Below, piece by piece: positions 1 to 9,536 of a DNA stretch of 64,000 nucleotides; position 1 is the stretch's first letter, and every line of letters starts with the position of its first letter. The DNA lies in NCBI RefSeq assembly GCF_051014685.1, contig NC_135055.1, positions 16,728,001 through 16,792,000 on the forward strand, written 5' to 3'. The DNA comes from Ptiloglossa arizonensis. Taxonomy: Eukaryota; Arthropoda; Insecta; Hymenoptera; Colletidae. Below the pieces are notes generated by a model, which worked only from the letters and a program-made list of their open reading frames with translations, searched no databases and was not told where the DNA came from. The position numbers were made by a program, and so were the translations under genes.

Positions 1-2570
1 CGATTTGCGTAACCAATTTACCCTAATTGTATTCGTTTATACTTTCCTCGTGGGTGTTACAACGACGCGGATCGCGGAGAAATATACGTCTCGGCTGTTG
101 CTTCGGGTTATCGGAAATTTAACGGATTATGCATCCACAGAGTGAAACAAGAATTCTATATTTTTATATTTAGGTCATTTTCAGTAATTGAATCGATCTT
201 GATCGTGCTACGTGTTCTTAAGTGTGTGTGTTAACAAAAGTTCCACGTTTCGAAATGGGATGACTTTAGATTACATTAGAAGCTTTTGATGTATCCATAG
301 GGTAAAAAAAAGCTTTCTCTTCAGAAAGTAGATAAATCGATCCAGATTGTATCACACGCTCTTAGGTCTGTGTCGTCAATAGAAAAAGAATTGCTACCAT
401 TTTCTAAAAAATGATCATAAGTGTTCGACGAGTACTCTTCGTAATTGCCATTCGAAAATCCGAGGATCTGCTAGTAAATAACTGCAGCTTTATGGACCCA
501 CTTACCAGGGTACTTTCTTCAGTCTGAATACCGGTCAATAATCCACGATGATTTTACAAAGGTACGAGAAGGGACAGTCTCGAATTTTGAAAGAGGGCCA
601 CGTTGCGCTAAAAAGGTCGGCGCATCGTGGGACCCCCGTGGAGAGGAATATATAGGTGCCGTAAAAAGGTGTAAAAAGAATTCGCGTTTCTGGCGAGCTT
701 TTTCGAAGGCGTCGTAAAGCAATTAGCGGACTAATAAGTGACACGCATCGATCGATACCGCGCTACCTGAGGGCCCCAGCTCGCGCTCCGGGAGGACCGG
801 AGATTCCGGTGCACCATAAACGAGGGTACCGTAAATAGTGGAACCGGCCGGGGGTAAAATGCGGGACGTGAAACTGTAAAACAGCCCGATGGTTCGCGTT
901 ATATTCCCCCGTGCAGTTTGTCTATATTTTTTGTTTCTCTCTCTCTCCCTTTTTCTCGCGTTCTCTTCCTCTTTTTTTTCTTCTTTTTTTTGTTAAATTA
1001 CCGCTTCATTGAACGTTATGCCGCCGCTGCGAACCGTTCGACCTGAATTAGAGAGGGCAGAGGAAAATGAGAAGCGAGAGAGAAAGAGGGAGAGAGGAGA
1101 AAAAACACCACCTCTCTTTCGACGAAAATAGCGGCCAGTAAAGTTCACCACGGGCTCTTAAGAACTTTTTCCGCGCGAAAAAGTGGGGAGAACAATCGAC
1201 GGCGAATGCGTCTAGAGTTTCCGCAAGTGGGCGAGCAATTCGAAAAAGAAAACAACGCGAGACGGAGAGAGGGGGGGAGAGGTAGAATACCTATCGAGTG
1301 CAACAAAAAATTCATGGAGGAAATTGTTCGGTAAAAAAGAAAGAAAAATAGAAAAATCCATACACGGGAATGTGGTTGCAGGGAACGACCTGTGCACTTG
1401 ATGTCAAGCGGTACTGGGTCACTCGAGGTGTACGGAGACAAAAAAACAAACAAAAGAAAATGAAAAAAAAAAACACAGTTTTCACGCTTTTCGAGGAAAC
1501 ACTGCTCGATTTAATTTTTTTTTCTTCTTTCGCCTCGTGGATATTACACGTGCGCGTCGAGATTTCCGAGAAGAGGGCGCGCGCAGAAAGAGAGAGATTT
1601 GATTTACAAGTTGCTGGGAAACCCTATCGAGGTTGGCCCAATTTTCACGTCCCGACAAATCATCGAAGGAAAATAATGTTTCGGCGCACCTGGCCCCTAG
1701 AGACCTCCCCCGTGGCAGCTACGAGTGGTGGTTAAAACGTTCCCGGATAGAAATAAACTTTTCTTCCCGGCCGGTTACACGCGCCGTCTCATAGAATCAA
1801 AACCTCTAATTTCGCGCGTAATGGGACGTCTTTATTATTCCCGGAGGGTGGCGAACTACCTAGGAGACCGAAGGAGCTCCTCGTGGGGGGTTGGAGCGAT
1901 TTTCGCAGGGGACGCGCGAGTAGAATCTCGCGTGTCGCGTTTCCTTGCTTTTTTTTGTCTTTTTTTTTTTCTCGAAAATCGAAATTGCCGTAACGGTAAC
2001 AGTCTCGAGCGAAGAAGGTCCGCTCGAATCGAATTTCACCATCGGGGAATTCCTTTGAAAAAACGGTTCGTTCCCTCGGTTCGTGGAATCGATTAGCGAG
2101 TGGTGCAGAAAATGTGGGTCAAAGACCAGATGGGAAGGTTGCACAATTTAACCGTATAAATATATAAGTGCATTACGTTGTTCGTCGTATTAAAGACAGT
2201 TGGAAACGTTCTTTACGCGTTTAATCGTATACACCTTCACGTCGGATGACTTGTTATCGGGTAGAACGTTACGAATTACGCAAATATATAGTATTCTAAG
2301 CGCATGATGCACTCTGTATAAACACATGAGTATATTACGTTGTTTAATTCAAGAGGCAAACTTTATCGTCTTATTGGACACCTATGCGTCGACTCATTGT
2401 TGCGCCGGATCGAAAATTAGAAGAATTTCAACAAATTAGGTACGATCAATTTTTTATATAGAATTTTCGCGGTTATTGACTTTTTGGGTTGTTTCGTTGC
2501 CTTCGAGTGCAACTTTCTAGAATTATTAATGTCTTGAGGTAATTCTATGTGACCGTAGGTCTATCAATAA
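1..2570. other. Non-coding sequence, no gene recognised
   Basis: No exon, RNA gene or mobile element could be supported here. The stretch contains pyrimidine- and purine-rich tracts (about 925-1000 and 1050-1110), several A/T homopolymers, and a more CpG-rich part near 720-900. ORFs of 60-120 residues occur on both strands, but they overlap one another, follow the purine/pyrimidine tracts, often lack an ATG and show no recognisable domain. I treat them as chance. Confidence 0.6.
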
Positions 2571-3067
2571 TTTCTATTAGGAAAGATCCCATACTGGATA
2601 AATATCAACACAGTGTTAATATTAACAATTCGTAGAGGTAGCTCTACTTTTCAAATTTTCAATAAAAAAAAATTGTTCATAGAAACTGAAAATTTCATCA
2701 CTTAACATTGATTCTGCGCGCGCGATCTTCTATTAATAATTCTTATCACGAAAGGTCCCGTACTGGACAAATATTATCAACACGCTGTTAATGTTAACAA
2801 TTCGTAGAGGTAGCTCTACTTTTCAAATTTTCAATAAAAAAAATGTTCATTAAAACTGAAAATTTCATCACTTAACACGGATTCTGCGCGCGCGATCTTC
2901 TATTAATAATTCTTATCACAAAAGGTTCCGTACTGGACAAATATCAACACACTGTTAATATTAATAATTCGTCGAGGTAGCTGTACTTTTCAAATTGTCG
3001 CTAAAAAAAAAACAGAAAGAATCGTTCATTAAAAATTGAAAACTTCATCGCTTAAAAGGTATTCCGC
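2571..3067. repeat. Tandem array, about 170 bp unit, 3 copies
   Basis: The landmark CGTAGAGGTAGCTCTAC recurs at 2631 and 2803, and in altered form at 2970, giving spacings of 172 and 167 bp. Each unit also carries a TACTGGA(C/T)AAATAT block, an AAATTTTCAATAAAA block and, in two units, TTCTGCGCGCGCGATC. The landmark is a short hairpin, GTAGAG-GTAG-CTCTAC, perfect in the first two copies and imperfect in the third. AT-rich, with no coding potential seen. Confidence 0.85.
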
Positions 3068-4084
3068 GCTCGCGACTCGTCCCTCTTTCGATTTTTGACG
3101 GTGTTGTGACTTGTTGCGTGGGGGACAAAAGCGTCGCGGACGGCGCGCTTGCAAACAGGTTCTCAGGGAAGCCGAGGGCGAGGGATAATACACCTTTGTC
3201 AAAGAGTGTGTTCACGCGTGCAAAGAGAGGTGTTCGGTCGGTCACTACCGACGCTGCTTGAGATGTCAGAAGCCGCAGGTGGCCGAATGGTAGCCTGCAA
3301 TTCACGTTGTACAGCGTATAGACAGGTCGCCGGGTTTGCGAGGGTCATGGGGTCAGGAGGCACCGACTCGCGCCTATGTTGTGTACCGGGTGTCTTGACA
3401 AACTCGACCGGCCGATAATCGACGGAAATGGAAACGGAGAGGGGCGAGAAAAGAAGAATAAGAATAAAAAAATTGACGCGTACGATTAATTCGCGGAAGG
3501 TTGGAAACGCTTGGCGTAGATTCTGGGAAGGCTCGACGCGGCTACTGCTTCCCAACGTTCAGTTTTAATACACAAATATGCGGGGAATAATTTTACGAGC
3601 GCAAATTATCGGCCGTGAGGCACTCGAGGATGGATTAAACGGCGCAGAAATGATTTCACCTGTAACCGGGGTTTCACACTCGGTTGCGTCTCTTTTTACT
3701 GAATCAACATACGTCGATCCCTGCGCGAAGAATCGATCGGTATCGAGGGAGAGACCATTTCCATACGGGGGTTTTAACCCTTTGCAGGTTCCATTCAACG
3801 AGAGGGCAGGGGTAGCTAGCACCTGCGAAACGAAGCTCACGGGTGATGCAAATACCTGCACGCGATGAATAAAAAAGGAAGAGAGAAAAAAAAAGAAAAA
3901 AAACGAGAGGGGTCGCCCGTCGGGGCGAAAGGGTTCGCTTTATTCAGATTAGGGTACCGGCTATGGTTATTTGAACACCCTTTCGTAACGCCACTCGAGC
4001 CTCTCGATTTTCGAGCAAGTGCCTCTACCCTCTGGCACGCGTATCGTACATAAATACGCGTCTAGACCGCGTTCATTTTTTTTC
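3068..4084. other. Non-coding sequence, no gene recognised
   Basis: Mixed-composition sequence with a purine-rich tract near 3870-3915. Opposing-strand ORFs of 86-118 residues at 3045-3868 mirror one another and show no domain or convincing start context. Nothing else is supported. Confidence 0.55.
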
Positions 4085-4520
4085 CACCAACCCTTCCGTT
4101 CAACCCGTAATCGTTATGTAAATATTTCTACCCGAGTAAAATAAATCGTTAAATTCCCTCTTTCTCGCGAATATGACTCTTACAAATTTCGACAACTCTT
4201 CCTATATAAATATTCCCCCCCCCCCTCCCTCTTGGTGAAATAAATTATTCAATTTCTACGTTCTCGCGGATACGATTGCCTGATATTTCGAAAACAAAGT
4301 CCACCCTTTGATCGTATATAAATATTTCACCCCCTCCAATTAAAATAAATAAAACGAACGATTAAATACCCTCTCGCGGATAAGATGGCCTCAGATTTCG
4401 TCAACTCCGTGTCCAACCTTCAATCTAACATAAATATTCCCTACCCACCCCCTCGTAAAAAAATAAATGGTTAAGTTCGTTCCCTTTCGCGTATACGTTT
4501 GGCTCCGATTCCGAGCGGAT
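4085..4520. repeat. Tandem array, about 115-125 bp unit, 4 diverged copies
   Basis: Four diverged copies of a block running from a C-rich motif (CCCCCTCC-like) through AAATAAAT, TTAAATTCCCTC, TCTCGCG(A/G)ATA and TTTCG to AAATATT. The C-rich runs near 4206-4222 and 4328-4335 and the TCTCGCG blocks near 4165, 4263 and 4373 give the spacing. Divergence between copies is high, so the array is old. Confidence 0.65.
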
Positions 4521-5111
4521 CGTTTACCGATCTCGTGTAGGAGCGGTCACGCGTTGTTAATTAATGCGAGTAATAAAAGAAACGTGCAGCTTCGTCGAAT
4601 AAGAATTCACGGAATGCCCACGCGTAGCCATAAACCTTCGCTGGAGCCCGACTCCCGGAATCAGAGCGCGTAGATATTATTCGCGCCTCTTTCGTGAATT
4701 CGCGTCGGTAGGGGCGTCATTAAAATCAATACCGGCTCGCTCTCCGCTCCATCTCCCTTGACTCGGCCTCCCCCTCCTCCCCCCTACTCGCGCGGTCCGC
4801 CAGCGGCGCGTCCCGCTTTCGTCTTCATCCCTCGGCGCTATTCATCCTCGTCCCACCACCGTTACTCGTGTGTGTGCGCGCAGAAGGGTGGTAGGGTCGC
4901 GCGGGGGGTAGGGGATGCTCGCGCGTTTCCTAGTCCCGAGACGTGGGAGTCGCGCAACGCCTGGTGGGGTCACGAAGGAGGAGGAGGAAGAGGAGGGAGA
5001 GAAACGCGGAAAAAAAGTAGTCGGGACGAGGGAGACGGTTGCACGGTGGGGGGAGGGGGAAGGTTGGATACGCGATAAGAGAAGGGTGCCCCGTTCGCAA
5101 GGTTAGGTAGC

Positions 5112-5582
5112 CGGTACACGCGATAAGGAGTGGGGGGTGGCGTTCCCATGGCCAATAAGAACCTCTTTAAAGCGCCCTTTTTGCGCGCGGAACTGCGCAT
5201 GCCGGATTCAAATCTGCCCGAGCCGGGTATCGAGTGCCGGTGGTGGTGGTAGCGTGGGCGGTGGTGGTGGTGGCGGCGGTGGCGGCGGTGGCGGCGGTGG
5301 TGGTGGTGGTGGCGGTGGTGGTGGTGGTCGCTGGGTATATGGAAATATGATAGCGCGATAAAAAGAGGAAGAATGGCAGGGATGGTTGTGTACGCGAGGG
5401 AGGAAGCGCGGGTGGGGATACTGGACGGCTCCTACGACCAATAAAGGCCCAGTTTAAAGCGGCTGATTTTTTTTTTTTCATTTCTTGCACCGGCACTGCG
5501 CATGCCGCATTCAAATGTTGGGAGTGGTGGCGCTCGAACGGTGTATAGGTGTGCGTGCGCGTGTACGTATGGAAATATGATA
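5112..5582. repeat. Duplicated regulatory-looking cassette with NRF-1-like sites
   Basis: Two diverged direct copies (about 5112-5362 and 5388-5582) share this order: a GC-rich lead, CCAATAA, TTTAAAGCG, then CTGCGCATGCCG followed by ATTCAAAT, a G-rich stretch, and TATGGAAATATGATAG at the end. The core with CTGCGCATGCCG is at 5192-5213 and 5495-5516, with one mismatch over 22 positions. The core resembles the palindromic binding sequence of NRF-1, whose insect homologue is erect wing. The most conserved blocks look like protein-binding sites, but function is inferred. Confidence 0.7.
5239..5328. repeat. (GGT/GGC)n trinucleotide tract
   Basis: Roughly thirty GGN triplets, interrupted once near 5250. 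It makes a poly-Gly or poly-Pro ORF on opposite strands (ORFs at 5137-5361 + and 5208-5441 -), but neither has any other protein-like sequence. It sits inside copy 1 of the duplicated cassette. Confidence 0.9.
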
Positions 5583-8223
5583 GGTGAGACGCTCGGTACG
5601 GTAGAAATGGCGACCGTACGGGACGCGAGGTGGGCTTCTCGGAATAATTTTAGGTTATACCGGGCTCGCGGATAGGGTACGAGACGTTTCGTGGATAATG
5701 GCGCCCGAGATTCCGTAATATTTTACTCGGTTCGCGCGATACGCTTCGGATTCGACGTACGCGCTGCTCGCGTAGCTACCGTCGCCTACCGGCGCGCGTT
5801 ATTTCTTTTCGATGGACGTACACGTCCGTTTCCTACCGCGCGTATCGTTGCGACACGGTTAACGGTCATTCGCGATACGGTTCGGAAAGCTCCAATTATC
5901 GCGCGTCATTGATTACGTTCGAATGAATCCGCCAATGCGAGCGGATCGCGATCACAACGGACCTATTGTTCGCGAGATCGTTCAACCGAGCTGTTTTAAC
6001 CTGCAAAACTACCCACCTGCTGTTCGCTCAAGATCCATCGGACCGTGCAAAGCATCGACCAGGTACCACGATCTTCGAGGGACGCCGAACGTATAGATCG
6101 ATGCACGAAGCCCCGGGCTCGAGACCGCTTCGTATCTTCGATCGACGTTTTCCAAACACTGCGAATTCCCCGCGCGCAACGAGAACGATCCGACTACCGA
6201 CGGGACAATCGTGTCGAAGTAGACGCGTTTCACGCGTGGCAAAGGGTTAGACGTTCCGGGCGCGAGAGACTCCTCGCGGACACTGCTCCAATTAATTCCT
6301 TGTCTGACCGTGAACGCTCTCTTCTCTTTTCCCTCCCGTTGTTACGCGCGACCAGGTTACGCCGAAACGAAATAGCACCGCATCGACCGTTTCGATCGGC
6401 GAAGTACACGTATTCGTACACGTATCGCGTCTACGAGACTCGAACGATTCGACCTTCGTCGACGACGACCGTACCGGTGTCTCGCAACGTTTACGTTTCC
6501 AAAGTCGAAGTTGCGTCTGTTACGCCGGTGTTGGAAATCGCGCACGATTCTACCGCGAAACGCTAATCGCCACGCGAGTACACGACGAGATACACTTGGG
6601 TCGAAAAGTAGCCCTCCGGGACGCGTCTAGGCAGCGATCGGCACGCGGTCGCGGGTTTTGTTTACACGGGAGTCCTTGGCCGGAGGCGCTCCGCGGGCAG
6701 CTGGTATTTACATCATCGATGCCCGAGGCGCGTTCGCGAGGTAGTTTTTTTCGAAGGTGGTTGCATCCGAGATCGGGATTCGTCTAAGTCGCTAATGTTT
6801 GTCGCGCGGTGGACAGAGGGGGTAACGGGATCGGCGATTGGCCGGTTTTCTCGGCATATGCAAATGCAAAGTGAGGTTCTCTCCCTCGGTCGGTGGTTCG
6901 GTGTTAGCGGTTAGTAGCCGGTACACGCGATGTAAAAAGGCGCGCTCGCGCTCGCGATCGGAGAACTCGCCTTTCCTTGCCGGGCGGAGCCGCGCGTGAT
7001 CCGCGTTCCTTCGCGATTGGAGGCTCGTTTCCCCACCGTGGCCGTAGCTTTCCCCACCATCGCGAACGTCCAGGCGTTCGTCCGCTGCTTTCCGTTCCGG
7101 TCTCGTCCTCCTCGTCGCTCCCGCGTAGTGCGGTACGGTGGCGCGTATCGCTTGTTCTCCGTCGTTCCCTCGATCGACTCCCCCACTTGGCGTTCCACGG
7201 TCCGCGTACGCGTCCGCGTTCCCCGTGGCCGGTAGGCGGCCGACCGGGCGTACGTGGGCCCTCTAGTGTAGCTGCACACATGCACGCGACAGCATCTGAC
7301 CACCGTACCAGCCGTCGCAGCCGTAGCTGCCACCGTCGTAGCTCGTCGCGGATGCTCGTGTGCCTGCGATAAACGATACGATACTTTGGGGCATCGCTTA
7401 CTCGACGCTTGTCCCGCTCGAGACGAAATCCGTGGAACGGTTTCGCTCGTGGGGAGTACCGTGGCACCGGTGTCGACCCATGACGACGACCAGAGACGGT
7501 GCCGCACGTGTCGTTCGGTGGTTCCACGGGTGAATAAACACCGTGAGCGTCGATAGTGAGTGTCTTCGTCGCGACGATTAATCCCATGGGGATCCCGGGT
7601 TTCTGACAGTTCCGCCCGTTAGAAAGAGAGATGCCCGCTCACGCCGTGGCGGCGATCACGGAGACTGTTCGCGAGTTCACCGATGGGTGACGCTGCGTCT
7701 GACGCGTCGTTGACAGGTGAGAGAGAGGGACACTGATACGAATCCTCGAATCGGTATTTCGCGGTTACCCGAGGCGGCACGGATCTTCGCGTGCTCGCGA
7801 CCGCGTAACAAAGTGTAATACACCGAACCGATCGTACCGATCTTACCGATACGCCGAAGATCGGCGTAATCGGCCGACGATCGTAACGCACGCACCGCGT
7901 ACGTTGCGGCCCGTTTCGCCGTGTTCCGCGCGATCGCCCCCGATGACAGGTGAATACCAGATACGAGGACCGGTACGCGGCGCGAGACCACCGCCGATAT
8001 TTCGTCCCGTCGAGTTCACCGTCCAATAACTGTACGGCATCGAGTGGTTCGTACGACACACGAGGTACGTGTATCGAGTGCCCGGAAGAGAAAGAGAAAA
8101 AGAAAGAAAAAGAAAAAGAGAAAAGAAACACACCGGTGTCTCTCGTGCACGACTGGGAATACCATTCGGTGTCGTGGGAGGAACGTATCTTGTGCGCGTT
8201 ATCAGTGAATAGTGTTGTATTGA

Positions 8224-8232
8224 AATAAATAA

Positions 8233-8291
<59 letters not shown>
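8224..8291. repeat. (AAAT)n followed by (AT)n microsatellite
   Basis: A short AAAT run leads into about 27 AT dinucleotides ending near 8291. It lies just upstream of the open reading frame of the main exon and separates it from the CpG-rich upstream region. Confidence 0.95.
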
Positions 8292-8292
<1 letters not shown>

Positions 8293-8445
8293 TGTGATAC
8301 CGTAAGGATAATAGACGCGAACGGGGTCTCGGTGTCGCGCGTTCGAACGAAAAAACAACGCGGTGTCTCGATGTCGAGACGATAGTCGGTGTGCTCGGTC
8401 GAGAGTCGGCAAACGGTGCGCGTTCACCGGCGGTGAAATTGTCAG

Positions 8446-9530
8446 GAGACCCGTGACACGTAGAAATCGTCAAGGAGGATCGTGTACGTCGTTCGATCGT
8501 AACGATTCGTTCGCGATCCACCGAGCGTGGAACGGTGCTTCGTCCGTGAAAGGGATCGAGCAGGTGACCACGTTGGATCTCGCGGCGTTGGCTGCTTACG
8601 GGGGCGTTTCGGGACCCAGGGTCGCGGTGGCGGGCACCGGGGTCCTCGCGCTACCCGGCCTGATATCCGACAAGGGTTTATCATCGCCCGGTGGTCAGTC
8701 GAAAACAAAGTCCGCAGGGCTGGCGGGCCTCGACAGCGAGGCGGTGCGCCGGTGGGTCGCCGAGGCAACGCGGACCGTCCGGCAGATTCCGCCTCCGGTT
8801 GTCGTACCATCTAGCTCGCATCACCATCATCACCAACAACAACAACAACAACACCAACACCATCGTCAACAGCATCACCATACCGGTCATCGTCAACGCC
8901 AGGAGCCAAGCCCGCCATCGGTGGGTGCCTCCCCTTTCGTGTTGCCGTCGTCGATGACGCAGACACCCAGCATGCATCTGCTGGAGAACAACAACCTGGT
9001 CGAGGTTGCGATGGCCCAGCAGCAGCAGCACCAGCACCAGCACCAGCAGTCTCAACAACAGATGCAGCACCAACAGAAGCAGAAACAGACCAGCCCGACG
9101 AACAACAACACCATCGAGGCATGGAGATCCATACAAGGTGGTCACCAATGGTGGAGTCCATCCAGCACCGTTCATCAGGAGCAGCAAGTGTCGCCCATCG
9201 GGCAGGTCAATCAGCCTCAAAGTCTAGTCGCTGGTACGGTGTGCGGACAAACCCAGAGACAGATCCAATCGGAGATCGATCAACCGTTGGACTTTTCGGT
9301 CGGCTCGTTGCAACAACAGAGGCTACACTCGCGCGCGAGGACTATCCACGAGAGGCTCCAGGGGAGGATGCACGACAATAACAACGGTACTGGCACCGGG
9401 CAGAAAATCGTACGTGGTACCGGTAGCAGGAGGAGTTACAGCCCCAGCGATGGCAGCAGCAGCAGCAGCGAGGACGAGGGTGTATCTACCGGCGGCAGCC
9501 CCTCGGGACCGCTACGCGGCGCTGAGAACG
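8446..9530 (+). CDS. Internal exon of a His/Gln-rich nuclear protein with a PLDFSV (CtBP-like) motif; E93/Mblk-1-type regulator is a candidate
   Basis: The frame is open from a TAG at 8312 to a stop at 9689, but it has no in-frame ATG before 8954, so this is probably an internal exon with its start codon further upstream. Possible acceptors are ..TTGTCAG at 8445 and ..GAGCAG at 8563; neither has a good pyrimidine tract, so the 5' edge is uncertain. Protein-like sequence begins around LDLAALAAYGG (8572) and continues with GLDSEAVRRWVAEATRTVR, a His run and Gln/His runs, and a Gln/His block after MHLLENNNLVEVAMA. Next come EIDQPLDFSVGS (about 9270) and an acidic, Ser-rich tail ending SSSSSEDEG. 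PLDFSV resembles the PxDLS motif bound by the co-repressor CtBP, and such motifs occur in LCOR/E93-family regulators. No DNA-binding domain lies in this exon. The exon end is set by AACG|GTGAGC in phase 1; the ORF beyond it loses protein-like character. I am confident that it is coding and nuclear-type, and only weakly so about the family. Confidence 0.75.
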
Positions 9531-9536
9531 GTGAGC
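9531..9536 (+). other. 5' splice donor of the main exon
   Basis: GTGAGC directly follows AACG and matches the metazoan donor consensus well. It interrupts the codon after position 1. The frame stays open to 9691, so intron retention would add about 53 residues; these look unlike the preceding protein. Confidence 0.7.

Larger units (their letters stand above)
4680..8300 (+). promoter_or_regulatory. CpG-rich region upstream of the main exon; candidate promoter/5' UTR/enhancer zone
   Basis: This is a long CpG-dense stretch next to the only strong coding exon. It holds a duplicated cassette with NRF-1-like sites, a poly-GGT/GGC tract, and an octamer-like ATGCAAAT (about 6861) in a block that ends with a 17-bp sequence also found at 5108. 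ORFs here on both strands (for example 173 residues at 6045-6566 on + and 227 at 6904-7587 on -) are Arg/Ser-rich. Those I checked start at non-ATG codons, and both strands are equally open, as expected when CpG-rich sequence lacks stop codons. Promoter function is inferred from position and composition; no transcription start can be read. Confidence 0.35.

Noticed and set aside
5208..5441. Poly-Pro and poly-Gly ORFs
   Set aside because: They are translations of a GGT/GGC tract with no flanking protein-like sequence.
6045..6566. 173-residue + ORF
   Set aside because: It starts at GTG in CpG-rich sequence, faces an opposing ORF, and has no recognisable domain.
6904..7587. 227- and 198-residue - strand ORFs and opposing + ORFs
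   Set aside because: All frames are open because of CpG-rich composition. The products are Arg/Ser-rich, at least some starts are not ATG, and no domain is seen.
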